Below are positions 53,221 through 61,500 of a stretch of 61,500 nucleotides of DNA, piece after piece. The notes under the pieces were generated by a model. The model was not told the origin of the DNA, did no database searches, and was given only the letters and a program-made list of their open reading frames with translations. The DNA comes from Kiritimatiellia bacterium (lineage in GTDB: Bacteria > Verrucomicrobiota > Kiritimatiellia > RFP12 > UBA1067). Numbering within the stretch: position 1 is the first letter of the stretch; each line of letters opens with the position of its first letter. The stretch spans positions 1-61,500 of the forward strand of contig JAKSOY010000002.1 in NCBI GenBank assembly GCA_024405255.1, written 5' to 3'. The translations under genes and the position numbers were made by a program.

Positions 53221-55698
53221 TCACGGTTGTTCGACCGCGTGGATGACGCGCTCGTGGGCCGCCTTCAGCGTCGGTACGTCGAGCTTGAGGACCTTGCGGT
53301 CATACGTGATGAGACCGTTGACTTCGACCTCGACATCCGTCGTCTGCGTGTAGACGCTGCCGGCGAGCCCCCGTTTAGCGAGCTTCTCAAGTTCCGTCAC
53401 GAGCGAAAGATAGACCTTCTGCAGCCCGGCCGGCGTCGACGTGTCGCGACTGCCGCCGTATCCCCAGCCCGCCCCCGCACGCCAGACATGTCCAGGCACC
53501 GACTGGCCGAGTCCGCCGAACTCGCCGAGGAAGCAGATGCGGCGGTCGTTCACCGCCGGCATGCTGGGCCCGCGATAGTAATGCATGTCGATCACATCGC
53601 CGGCCTCGCATTCGCCGACTGGCTTGTGTTTCGTCCGCGCCGGCTGGAGATGGGCGAAGGCGCCGCCTTCGTAGTCGAACCAGCCCGACGGACCATCCAC
53701 GAGACGCGTCGGATCGTAGCGGCTGATGAAGTCCATCATCGCATGGGTCAAGAACGCATTCGGCTGGTCGTGGCCTTCGTTGAAGGGCACCCACATGACG
53801 ACGGACGGCACTTTCTGCAGGACATCCATCATCTCTTTCTGTTCAACGCGCGACATCTGGTAGCGCTGCGTCGCAAAGCGAATGGCGGCGGCCGTTCGCG
53901 GACTTCCCGCGGCAGCGGGCGGCAGATCCTGCAGCACCCAAATGCCGAGCTTGTCGCAGAGATAGTAGTAACGCAGCGGCTCGATCTTCATGTGCTTGCG
54001 CATCATGTTGAAGCCGTAGTTCTTGAGCGTCTGGATATCGAAGGCCATCGCCTCGTCGCTGGGCGGCGTGAGCAGGCTTTCCGGCCACCAGCCCTGGTCG
54101 AGCGTGCCCATGAGGAAGGTCGGCTGGTTGTTGAGGAAGAAACGCAACTTGCCCGACTTGTCCTTGCCTTTCGAGATTTTGCGCATCCCGAAATACCCCT
54201 TCACCTCGTCGGTGCCGAACCGCGCCGTGAACGTGTAGAGATGCGGATCGGACGGACTCCACAGCCGCGCGTTCGGCACCGTCAGCGACAATGTTCCGGC
54301 CGGTCCTTTCACCTGGCCCACACCGTCGACGTCGACCGTCACCAGACCGTCCGCCCCGCCCACATCGAATGTGAACGAAACGGTGGAACGGTCGATGTCC
54401 GTCACAACCTTGTAGTCGCGGATGTGACGCGTCGGCACGGATTCCATCCACACCGTCTGCCAAATGCCCGACATGCGCGTGTAGACGCAACCGCCCGTCT
54501 GAAAGCGCTGCTTGCCAAGAGAATTGATCGAGAAATCCTCCGTCGGGTCCCAGACGCAGACGGTGAGTTCGTTCGCGCCGTCGACCACAAAATCGGTGAT
54601 GTCGAGCGTCCACGGATTTTGTCCGCCTTCGTGCGGCACGTCGGTGACTTCCCGATGGCCGATGAACACCATCGTGCGATAGTCGACACCGCCGAAATGG
54701 AGAAGCAGCCGTTCGCCCGGTTTCTTCGAACAGGTGATCGTGCGCGTATACCAGATGAGTTCGGTCGGCTGCACGAGACGCCCCACCCCCGACAGCGCGC
54801 TCTCGAGGGCAAACGGTACGAGGACCTTGCCGTCCCATTTCACCGGACGCCCCGCACAACCGGCAATCGGCGTCACCGCATAGTCCCAGAGGCCATTGAG
54901 ATTCGTCCAGTTCGCGCGGACCATCTGGGGCCGGGGATATTCGCGCCAGGCATTTTCCGGCGTGACCTTCTCGCCCCACGGCGTCATGATCGACACGGCG
55001 GCGGGCACCCAGGGTGTGTCCGGCGTCGCAAACTTCCCCGTTCCCTGGTTCGCATAGAAACGTCCTTCCACGCGCTCCCAGAGTCCCGCTTCGCCGGCGG
55101 CATTACGACACGGCACGAAATCGCGCTTGAGCGAGTCGCCTTCCGAGATGCGGAATGAATAGAGTTTCATCGCGGTGGGCGAAGGATCAAGTTTCTTTCC
55201 TCCCGCCAACCCAGTGTTGAGATTAAAGATAAACAGCGTGTTCGCGCCGCCGTCGATCGCGCCGGTGGTCGTGATTCGCCCCGTGCGCTTCGGATCGGCG
55301 ACAGCGCGCCAGGTGGCTTGGGCGCGGTCGCAGCAGAGCGAAATGCGCTCCCCGTAGAAGAGCACATCGCCCGCCGTCTCCGCACCGGTGCGCGCGTATG
55401 CCGCGCCATGTCCTTTCGCACCCGGCACGCCGCTGTGCGTAAAGAAGCAGAAGCAGTGATGAAGGTAGTTCGAGGCGCGGGCGCCGAACGCCGCCGCCCA
55501 CGCGCGGGACTGTCCACTCGCCGACACATCGAACTCCGTCTCGATCTTTGTCTGCGGCGTATGCACATAACCCGTATCGATGTACTGACGCCCCGTTGAG
55601 CGGATGTACTCGAGCCGGGTGAAATCCGTCGGCAGATCGACGGCGACCACCGCCTCGACGAGCATCACGAAAAACGCGAAAAGACCGAACTGCTTCAT
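53221..55698 (-). CDS. Secreted GH2 glycosidase (beta-galactosidase-like) with N-terminal lectin-like domain
   Basis: This 825-residue enzyme has a signal peptide (about 1-20), an N-terminal jelly-roll/laminin-G-like domain (about 22-225, with YIRSTGRQYIDTGYVHTP), then the GH2 sugar-binding domain (about 255-430), an immunoglobulin-like domain and the TIM barrel. Catalytic candidates are E641 in WVPFNEGHDQ (acid/base) and E726 in CFLGEFGGLGQ (nucleophile). MRKHMKIEPLRYYYLCDKLG is a normal GH2 barrel segment. It should cleave terminal beta-galactosides, mannosides or glucuronides. The ATG at 55698, seven bases after AAGGAG, is preferred to a GTG one codon upstream. It is the last of three secreted hydrolase genes. 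Confidence 0.9.
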   Translation of the reverse strand: MKQFGLFAFFVMLVEAVVAVDLPTDFTRLEYIRSTGRQYIDTGYVHTPQTKIETEFDVSASGQSRAWAAAFGARASNYLHHCFCFFTHSGVPGAKGHGAAYARTGAETAGDVLFYGERISLCCDRAQATWRAVADPKRTGRITTTGAIDGGANTLFIFNLNTGLAGGKKLDPSPTAMKLYSFRISEGDSLKRDFVPCRNAAGEAGLWERVEGRFYANQGTGKFATPDTPWVPAAVSIMTPWGEKVTPENAWREYPRPQMVRANWTNLNGLWDYAVTPIAGCAGRPVKWDGKVLVPFALESALSGVGRLVQPTELIWYTRTITCSKKPGERLLLHFGGVDYRTMVFIGHREVTDVPHEGGQNPWTLDITDFVVDGANELTVCVWDPTEDFSINSLGKQRFQTGGCVYTRMSGIWQTVWMESVPTRHIRDYKVVTDIDRSTVSFTFDVGGADGLVTVDVDGVGQVKGPAGTLSLTVPNARLWSPSDPHLYTFTARFGTDEVKGYFGMRKISKGKDKSGKLRFFLNNQPTFLMGTLDQGWWPESLLTPPSDEAMAFDIQTLKNYGFNMMRKHMKIEPLRYYYLCDKLGIWVLQDLPPAAAGSPRTAAAIRFATQRYQMSRVEQKEMMDVLQKVPSVVMWVPFNEGHDQPNAFLTHAMMDFISRYDPTRLVDGPSGWFDYEGGAFAHLQPARTKHKPVGECEAGDVIDMHYYRGPSMPAVNDRRICFLGEFGGLGQSVPGHVWRAGAGWGYGGSRDTSTPAGLQKVYLSLVTELEKLAKRGLAGSVYTQTTDVEVEVNGLITYDRKVLKLDVPTLKAAHERVIHAVEQP

Positions 55699-55723
55699 CA
55701 CATCACTCCTTCACATTCAGAAC

Positions 55724-58336
55724 TTATTTCATGACCTTCTCAAAGGCCCGAATGATTTCGTCCGCCATACGCTGATAGCCCGGATCGTTGGGATGCAGCG
55801 CCACGTCGATCGAAAGGTCGGCGAGTTCCGGCTCTTCGCCGCAGTTGGCGTAGAAGTCGGCGACGACAAATCCTTCTTTCTTCGCGATCGCGCGCACCGC
55901 TTCGGCAAACTCGCGCAGATAGACGCCGTTCTTCGGAAGCGTCTCCTTCGGCGGCAGATAGGTACCGAAGCCGTAGCTCTTGCGCGGCGTGCAGAGGATG
56001 ATCTTGGCCGCCGGATTGATCGCGCGGATCTGATCGATCAGAATGCGGTAGTTGGCGTAGAACGTACGATTGCTCGTGTTGTTCACATAGTCGGCGAAAG
56101 TGCCCGGCTTGACGTTCTGTCCCCAGTCGTTGACACCGTGCTCGATCGTGTAGTAGTCGGCCTTGGAGATGCGGTTGTGCTGTGCGGCGACCACACCGCC
56201 GTTCACGCCGCGATTGATAAAGCCCTTGAAACGAAGGACGTCGAGCACGCGATCCTGATAGGCACGCGTGAAGCGGCCGCGCGCATTGTCGACGTGGGCG
56301 TTGTACCAGGTGATGGACGTGCCGAGCGAACACCAGGTCGCATCGATTTCGCGCGGACGGTACAGCGTGTTCTTCTGAAGCGCCATCAACGTGAAGAGCG
56401 CCACGTTTTCCCAAGCCTGGTTCGAATCGCTGTCGATCACCGCGCCGATACCGCGACGCCCTTCCCAGTCGCCGGTGTTGACACGTTCGGTCAACGTCCC
56501 CGGACGTCCCTTCGGCATGAAGTGGTTCTTCTCGGTCGTGGCGTACTGCGCGATGTTGAGCGCGTTGTCATAGAACACCTGCGCATACCGGCTGTCGCCC
56601 GTGGCCTTCGAAAGCTTCACCAGCCAGTCCGCGCTCATCACATAGGGACCTGGCGCCGAATGCCGGTTCTGCACACTGGCCCACACGCTGCCCGTCGCCT
56701 TGATGCCGAGCTGGCCCATGCGCGACGTCTTCGGGAACGGATAGTCGAACGCCTCCACCCAGCTCGCGTACATCGCCGCCGCAGCTTTGGCCTTCTCCAC
56801 CCATTCCTTCTCTCCCGTGTGTTCCCACAAGGCGATGAAGCTCTCGCCGATTTCGCAGCTGGACTCGCTGTCGGGCGCTTCGAGGATCTCCGCCGGACCT
56901 CCTCCGCAGTAGCCCTTGGCGAGATCGTGGTCGTAGAGATAGCGTCCCGTCGCCTTCGCCACTTCCAGATACTTCGGCTGGTTGAAATACTTAGAGGCCA
57001 GCGTCAGCGCGCCCGGAACGAGCGCACCATTCGTCGAGTTGGGCGCATGGATTTCACCCGTCGCAACTTTGACATACTGTCCAAGCTGTCCGTAGCGCGT
57101 CCAAATCGCAACCACACCGTCGCAAGCCTTGCGGACAGATTCCTTCCATTCGGGCTTGATCGCGACACCGAGCTGTTCCATCTTCTGGAGCGACTGGATG
57201 CCGTAGTAGATCGTAATCGCCGTGCGCCGCATCATGGCGTGGTCGCGCAGTTGCGTCTGCCGTCCGAACGCATCGCCGAGCAGTTCGCCACGACGGTTGA
57301 TCGCGTAGTAGAGGCCGCTGGCACCGTTCATCGTCGCAATCGTATCCCAGCACAGCGCACAACGGCGCAGGCGTTCGGGCGTGGGACGCTCCAACAACGG
57401 CAGCAGATAGACCGGAATGCCGTTCCACCCGAGCTGGAGGTGGCCAAAGGGACTGTTCCCGCCAGGTGCGTTGCAGTAGTAGCCGATTCCCTTCTCCTTG
57501 TTTTCGTACCAATGGTACGCATCCTCGTTCGCGAGGATCTGGCGAATGACGGTCTCGGGTTCTTCGACCTTCGCGTGTTGGGTACGGCCTGTGCGCAGCT
57601 TGCGGAGATCGAAAGCGCGCGCGAGGAACTCGTCGATGTTCTTCGCCTTGAAGTCGACAACCGACACGCCGAAGTTCACCTTCGTTCCCTTCTTGATGTC
57701 GGGTGCGCGGTCGCCGCAATCTTCGCGACGCGAACGGCACATCGTGTACCTCGTCGTGCGAATGCCAGGCGCCGCGAGAACGAACTCGCAGGTGCCGTTC
57801 TTCGGCGATTCACGCACGGAGAATCCGGTCTCGCCGAGCGGCGTCGTCGGATCGACCAGATAGAGATGGCCTTCTTTCTTCACCGAGTCCCAATAGCCGA
57901 CCATCGGTGCGGACGTCTCGCCCGCAAGGAAGTCGATACGCGCATCGGACCCATTCTTGTTGAGGTGATGGATGTTCGTCGTCACAACGGGACGATTCGG
58001 CTTTCTCGGCATTTCCCACTCGGTGATGTAGGGCGCATACCCGACATAGGAAATGTCAAACCGGTTGCCGTCATAGATGGCCGCCGGTGCAAAGACGTAG
58101 TTGTTCGTGGTCCAGTTTGTCGCGACAAACTTGAAACCGACACCCGTTTGCGGATAGTCGCGGTCCGCCGTCCAGGTGAGGGTGCGATTCACGCCCCACA
58201 CCTTCACCGAACCGATCGCCATGCGGTTCGTCTCGTTCATCCCGTTGTACTGGCAGACGAACGCCTCCTGCGCCGCCTCCGCACACACGCTCGCGAGCGC
58301 CACGGCGCCCAACATCATCAAATGACATTTGCTCAT
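55724..58336 (-). CDS. Secreted six-hairpin glycosidase-like protein fused to SGNH hydrolase
   Basis: This 870-residue protein has a signal peptide (about 1-22), an N-terminal beta-rich part (about 25-240), a central alpha/alpha-barrel of the six-hairpin glycosidase type (about 250-655, with GPAEILEAPDSESSCEIGES and SMGQLGIK-like helices) and a C-terminal SGNH/GDSL hydrolase (about 660-870). In the latter, S674 in CSLGTSITWYN is the nucleophile, N736 in HGVNDWGQ the oxyanion residue and H848 in ALHPNDPGYQRMAD the base; D844 has one residue more than usual between it and the histidine. The combination suggests a glycan-cleaving plus acyl-ester-removing enzyme. It lies 18 bases after a GH20 gene and 25 before the GH2 gene. 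Confidence 0.78.
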   Translation of the reverse strand: MSKCHLMMLGAVALASVCAEAAQEAFVCQYNGMNETNRMAIGSVKVWGVNRTLTWTADRDYPQTGVGFKFVATNWTTNNYVFAPAAIYDGNRFDISYVGYAPYITEWEMPRKPNRPVVTTNIHHLNKNGSDARIDFLAGETSAPMVGYWDSVKKEGHLYLVDPTTPLGETGFSVRESPKNGTCEFVLAAPGIRTTRYTMCRSRREDCGDRAPDIKKGTKVNFGVSVVDFKAKNIDEFLARAFDLRKLRTGRTQHAKVEEPETVIRQILANEDAYHWYENKEKGIGYYCNAPGGNSPFGHLQLGWNGIPVYLLPLLERPTPERLRRCALCWDTIATMNGASGLYYAINRRGELLGDAFGRQTQLRDHAMMRRTAITIYYGIQSLQKMEQLGVAIKPEWKESVRKACDGVVAIWTRYGQLGQYVKVATGEIHAPNSTNGALVPGALTLASKYFNQPKYLEVAKATGRYLYDHDLAKGYCGGGPAEILEAPDSESSCEIGESFIALWEHTGEKEWVEKAKAAAAMYASWVEAFDYPFPKTSRMGQLGIKATGSVWASVQNRHSAPGPYVMSADWLVKLSKATGDSRYAQVFYDNALNIAQYATTEKNHFMPKGRPGTLTERVNTGDWEGRRGIGAVIDSDSNQAWENVALFTLMALQKNTLYRPREIDATWCSLGTSITWYNAHVDNARGRFTRAYQDRVLDVLRFKGFINRGVNGGVVAAQHNRISKADYYTIEHGVNDWGQNVKPGTFADYVNNTSNRTFYANYRILIDQIRAINPAAKIILCTPRKSYGFGTYLPPKETLPKNGVYLREFAEAVRAIAKKEGFVVADFYANCGEEPELADLSIDVALHPNDPGYQRMADEIIRAFEKVMK

Positions 58337-58354
58337 TGATTCACTTCTTTCGAA

Positions 58355-59872
58355 TCAGTTCCAAGGACATTCAGAACGGACCTGGTCGGAATACCATCCC
58401 TGTTCTTCGTAGGCGTCGCCTCCGGGGGTGTCGTTGGCGGTCTGCCGCCAATGAGTAGAATAATCAGAAAACTTGCCCGTCCCCTGTTCCTGATTGGCCT
58501 TTGCGCTCCACGCGGCCGCCGCGCCGACGGTGTAGATGGCACGCACGGTCGGTCCCGTGTAGTGATGCCACATCGTCTGCAAAACGCCGTCAAGCGAATG
58601 GGTCCGCGCATAGGTACACTGGGTGCGGATGCCGACCGTCTTGTTCCACGGGCACGTCAACGTCGTAAACTTCATCTGCTTCTGGAAATAGTCAAGCGTC
58701 GGGAAAGCGCCATCCTTGCGCGGCGAACCATAGTACCAGTCGCAGACGACGAGAGACTTCGGCAACGACATGAGCAGCTTTTCGGCATCGGCGGCGCCAT
58801 TCTGGTAGAATCCCTGCCAACGCGCATCGTTCCGCGCCAGCAGCATGTCGTGCCACACCATCGGACGCGCCCCCAGCTTCGCGGCCTTCTCGTTCAGCGC
58901 ACGAACATGGGCCGAAACAACCTCCCAGTACGGCACGGCGCAGCACGCCGAGCAAGAGGGACCATTCGCCTCGTCACAGCCGAGATGGACGTACCCCGGG
59001 CGGCCGAATGCCTCGTACATCTCTTCGAGCATTCCCTCCTGCACTTTGCGCGTCTCGGGGTTGGAAAGGCACCAGTTCCAACCGTTGTTGCCCGGTTCGA
59101 AAAGCGGCGCATACTCGGGCGCATGGTAGAGGATCGCGTTCTTGCCCGCGCAGACGCGCGCGGCCGTCGCGTGTCCGAACACGTTGAGCTCCGGAATGAG
59201 CTTCACACCGAGATCGGCGGCGATCTTGGCCAACCGCCGGCATTCGGCCGTCGTCAACTTGCCATTGCGGAATCCGTACCACGGATATTTTTCCGACCGA
59301 TAGGTTCCCCAGGGTTCCAACACTACATAGTTGTACTTGTAGTAGGCGGCCATGCGGATCTGATGCTCGATCGAGACGAGCGAGAGTTCCGGGAAGGCGC
59401 AGAGGTGAAGTCCGCGAAAAGAGATTTCCGGCCAGTCGCGGATCGTCAGTTCGGGGACTTCCCAGCCTTTCACCGTGAGAGTTCCGCGTAGCGGCTGCGC
59501 GAGCTGGCGCAAGGTCGACATCGCGTAGCGCACGCCTTCGGCCGTTTGGGCGCCCAGCGCGAGGGCCCCGGCTTTGGCCGTCAGCGAATAGCCGCCGGCA
59601 TTCGGGAACGGCGTACCCACAAAGGCGACATCTTGCACCTTCGCCTTCACACCGAACCAGGCGGCGAACTTCGCGGCGACCCAGCCGGACATCTTCGCCC
59701 CGTCGGCACAGGAGACGGACACCACCACGCCGTCTTCGATCTTCACCTGCACATCGGCCTTGAAGGTCTTCTCCTGAACTTCCGGCACGATGACCGGCCA
59801 TTTGTATTTCCACCCGGCAGCCTCAGCCGTTCCCAGAACGGCCAGCGCGAGCAACAAGATCGTTTTTTTCAT
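58355..59872 (-). CDS. Secreted GH20 beta-N-acetylhexosaminidase-like enzyme
   Basis: This 505-residue protein has a signal peptide (about 1-18), a GH20b-type alpha/beta domain (about 25-145, with ALALGAQTAEGVRYAMSTLR) and the GH20 barrel with SFRGLHLCAFPELSL, KLIPELNVFGHATAARV and the catalytic D300-E301 in HLGCDEANG. It is clearly more distant from standard GH20 than the enzyme at 36915-38408: the H-x-G-G-D-E motif is LGCDE and the tryptophan-rich end is shorter. It likely cleaves terminal N-acetylhexosamine or a related sugar. AAGGAG precedes the ATG. It heads the GH20-SGNH-GH2 run. Confidence 0.87.
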   Translation of the reverse strand: MKKTILLLALAVLGTAEAAGWKYKWPVIVPEVQEKTFKADVQVKIEDGVVVSVSCADGAKMSGWVAAKFAAWFGVKAKVQDVAFVGTPFPNAGGYSLTAKAGALALGAQTAEGVRYAMSTLRQLAQPLRGTLTVKGWEVPELTIRDWPEISFRGLHLCAFPELSLVSIEHQIRMAAYYKYNYVVLEPWGTYRSEKYPWYGFRNGKLTTAECRRLAKIAADLGVKLIPELNVFGHATAARVCAGKNAILYHAPEYAPLFEPGNNGWNWCLSNPETRKVQEGMLEEMYEAFGRPGYVHLGCDEANGPSCSACCAVPYWEVVSAHVRALNEKAAKLGARPMVWHDMLLARNDARWQGFYQNGAADAEKLLMSLPKSLVVCDWYYGSPRKDGAFPTLDYFQKQMKFTTLTCPWNKTVGIRTQCTYARTHSLDGVLQTMWHHYTGPTVRAIYTVGAAAAWSAKANQEQGTGKFSDYSTHWRQTANDTPGGDAYEEQGWYSDQVRSECPWN

Positions 59873-59914
59873 TTTTCTTTCTCCTTTTTGACATGTGTTA
59901 AACTAACTGGGCCG

Positions 59915-60084
59915 GTCCCTCATTCGCTACGCTCATTCCGGGACCTTCTCCCCGAAAGACATAGCCTCTCCGAAACAAGCCAAAACCAACAAAACAGTCC
60001 AGAAAGACTGTCCGGAACGAGTCGAGACCGACCCAAACTGGCCGGAATGACTGTCCGGAACGAGCGTAGCGAGTGAGGACAGTC
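59915..60084. repeat. Imperfect inverted repeat with internal direct repeats
   Basis: The stretch at 59915-59944 (containing CATTCGCTACGCTCATTCC) is the near-perfect reverse complement of 60053-60080 (containing GGAACGAGCGTAGCGAGTGA). Between them, GACTGTCCGGAACGAG occurs twice exactly (60006-60021 and 60049-60064). GACTGTCC (60049-60056) also pairs with GGACAGTC (60077-60084), making an 8-bp stem over a 20-base loop 4 bases from the stop of the nuclease gene. No open frame or T-run accompanies it. The region 59873-60087 holds no gene. Confidence 0.75.
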
Positions 60085-60087
60085 TGC

Positions 60088-61068
60088 TCATGACGGGGGG
60101 CCCTCGAAGCGGATGTAGCGGGACAGTTTGGTTTTGAGAATGCCGATTAGATCGTGGTCGTCGAGAAACGAGACGCTGATGAGCCGCTTCCCAGCACGCT
60201 GGTAGAGGATGTGCTTGCGCTGACGATTAGCGTTGTATTCCGGCGTGTTCATTCCGTAGTATTCGATGTAGAGATCGAACTCCGGCAAATAGAAGTCGGG
60301 TCGAATCAAGTCGGCCCCGGAGATCCGAAACCGCTCATCGTAGTAGAAGGCGATGTGCTCCTGCTCGAGAAATTCCGCGATCCGTTTTTCACCGATGCTC
60401 TGCACAGCGGTTCCGCCCTCGGTGCGCCGTTGCTTCGCCTCCTCGACCTTCGACTCGAAGTCGTGGTGTTCCAGTTCCTTCTCGTCCTTGCAATGCAGAC
60501 AATAGGGACGGCCAAACCGGTCCATCGCCTGGCGGAACTCCGCCTCCGAAATCGGACGATGGCAACGGGCGCAAAACCGCTGGCCGGAGAAAACCTTCTT
60601 TCGATTCTCTTCCTGAACGACCGCCACCGCCTCGGCCGCCGCTTTTCGCACATACATCGGTGCCGTCTCATCGCGGGCGACATCCTTCAGATCGTCCAAA
60701 ACGAGAAGCGCCTCCCGCGGATACCGGGCAATCGCCTTCAACGCATATTGCCTCACCTGGGGATGGGAATCCTTGACCGCCACGCCAATCAACTTCGGCA
60801 GAATCATCGACACGGCCGGTCTTTCCGGAGCCATCTTCCCCAATGCGGACGCCGCGAGCCGCCGTACATCGGCAAATTCCGAATCAAGGAACACCAAAAG
60901 TTCCCGGGCGGCGTTCTCGCGCACGCCGAGCCCCTCGGGCAGCGGCAACGCCTTCGCCGCCGCCGAGATCGTCCCCGGGTTTTCAGGGTCCGGAGCAAAA
61001 AGCCGACTCAACGCGAGCACACGCTCGCGCTCGCGATGAAGTCGAATCTTCTCCGGTTGCCCTGCCAC
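60088..61068 (-). CDS. HEAT-repeat / zinc-finger / PD-(D/E)XK nuclease-like protein
   Basis: This 326-residue cytoplasmic protein has three parts. Residues about 45-150 are two or three HEAT repeats (DVRRLAASALGKMAPE, QVRQYALKAIARYP, YVRKAAAEAVAVVQ). Residues 163-196 hold a zinc finger, C166xxC169 and C190xxC193, LIM/ribbon-like. Residues about 220-320 resemble a PD-(D/E)XK nuclease domain: E227 in GEKRIAEFL, D258 in RPDFYLPEFD, E269 in YIEYYG and K285 in a following helix, as in nucleases attached to some UvrD-type helicases. A role in DNA or RNA processing is inferred. No ATG precedes the domain; the GTG at 61068 is the likely start, 16 bases after the Gfo stop. Confidence 0.72.
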   Translation of the reverse strand: MAGQPEKIRLHRERERVLALSRLFAPDPENPGTISAAAKALPLPEGLGVRENAARELLVFLDSEFADVRRLAASALGKMAPERPAVSMILPKLIGVAVKDSHPQVRQYALKAIARYPREALLVLDDLKDVARDETAPMYVRKAAAEAVAVVQEENRKKVFSGQRFCARCHRPISEAEFRQAMDRFGRPYCLHCKDEKELEHHDFESKVEEAKQRRTEGGTAVQSIGEKRIAEFLEQEHIAFYYDERFRISGADLIRPDFYLPEFDLYIEYYGMNTPEYNANRQRKHILYQRAGKRLISVSFLDDHDLIGILKTKLSRYIRFEGPPS

Positions 61069-61084
61069 GTAACTCTACCGGACC

Positions 61085-61500
61085 TCAACCGATCTTGGCG
61101 ATCTTGCCCGTCTGGATCGACTCATAGCAACCCAGCATGGACTGAATCGTCTGCTTGTGCCACTTGAGGTTGATGAGCGGCGTCTTGTGCTCGCGGATGC
61201 AGGCGACGAACTCGTCGATGAGGCCGATCCACTCGTCGAAGTAGGTGTACTGGACGGTGTAGCGGTCGTTCGGCGCACCGTTGTGGTAGACGTTCGGACC
61301 GAAGCAGTCGCACGTGAGCATCCCCTTTTCGCCGGTGATGGTGACATTCACTTCCATGCGCTTCGGGAAACGTTCCCATCCCGGACCCGGCACTTTGAGC
61401 TTCTCTTCGAGACGCGACCAGGACGGATCGAAGAGGAACGCCGTACCGTCTTTCATCTTGCCGGCGGCCATGAGCATGTCTTCGACCTTGAGTCCGTCAC
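61085..61500 (-). CDS. Gfo/Idh/MocA-family oxidoreductase, C-terminal part (partial)
   Basis: The frame is open to the right edge of the window and ends at 61085, so only the last 138 residues are visible. They match the C-terminal alpha/beta domain of Gfo/Idh/MocA proteins: DGTAFLFDPSWSRLEE, VTITGEKGMLTCDCFG, DEWIGLIDEFVACIRE and the final SIQTGKIAKIG. The NAD-binding half lies outside the window. The internal methionine near 61477 is not a start, since the matching sequence continues upstream of it. The nuclease-like gene begins 16 bases downstream and may be co-transcribed. Confidence 0.85.
   Translation of the reverse strand, partial: DGLKVEDMLMAAGKMKDGTAFLFDPSWSRLEEKLKVPGPGWERFPKRMEVNVTITGEKGMLTCDCFGPNVYHNGAPNDRYTVQYTYFDEWIGLIDEFVACIREHKTPLINLKWHKQTIQSMLGCYESIQTGKIAKIG

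Noticed and set aside
59915..60084. Inverted repeat as insertion-sequence ends
   Set aside because: Only about 110 bases lie between the arms, with no transposase or obvious target duplication.

Overview
The window looks like a chromosomal segment from a PVC-superphylum bacterium, most likely Kiritimatiellota or Lentisphaerota from an animal gut. This is inferred from gene content: many secreted glycoside hydrolases without SusC/SusD or TonB genes, several Gfo/Idh/MocA proteins (one with a twin-arginine leader), a DUF4874/DUF4832 protein, autotransporter-type beta-strand repeats fused to enzymes, a di-haem protein resembling the HzsA-related family, and a long SecA. No rRNA, tRNA, transposase, integrase, phage gene or CRISPR array was seen.

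Layout. Positions 1-314 hold the start of a HipA-like gene and a complete HipB-like regulator, both on minus. A 543-base gap (315-857) carries two promoters and a short tandem repeat. The only plus-strand genes follow: a two-domain NifU-like scaffold (858-1424) and a DUF1846 protein (1485-3005). From 3116 to the right edge every gene is on the minus strand, in short-gapped or overlapping runs. In transcription order these are: Gfo (partial) and a HEAT/zinc/nuclease protein (61500-60088); GH20, six-hairpin/SGNH fusion and GH2 (59872-53221); sugar kinase, two DUF21 membrane proteins, ABC ATPase, di-haem protein and metallophosphoesterase (53138-44402); secA, a QQPV-repeat protein and a PotC-like permease (44346-39581); nucleoside hydrolase, GH20, beta-helix protein, Tat-Gfo and a duplicated amidotransferase-like protein (39533-30982); Gfo and DUF4832 (30735-28043); purA, cdsA, ymdB-like and an esterase fusion (27949-22042); nhaC; metallophosphoesterase-GH76 fusion and GH78 (20524-16450); a PilM/N, PilO, secretin, MlaE, glycosyltransferase-like and rfbC operon (16377-8761); SMP-30-like and tatD (8704-7011); GH97 and a double GT2 glycosyltransferase (6998-3116).

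How it fits together. Most of the window encodes secreted or envelope enzymes that would strip rhamnose, hexosamine, galactose, fucose/xylose, mannose, acyl groups and nucleosides from complex glycans. It also holds part of the machinery for moving proteins and lipids through the envelope (SecA, secretin with its inner-membrane platform, MlaE) and some surface-glycan synthesis (RfbC, glycosyltransferases). Housekeeping genes (purA, cdsA, ymdB, tatD, secA) are interspersed.

The most notable points are several uncommon fusions (metallophosphoesterase-GH76, six-hairpin-SGNH, beta-strand repeat-esterase, HEAT-zinc-nuclease, TolB-dihaem-beta-strand). In addition, 11 of 12 recognisable promoters share an extended -10 element (TGN-TAnnnT), and in several that element sits 6-11 nt from the start codon, which implies leaderless or nearly leaderless mRNAs.
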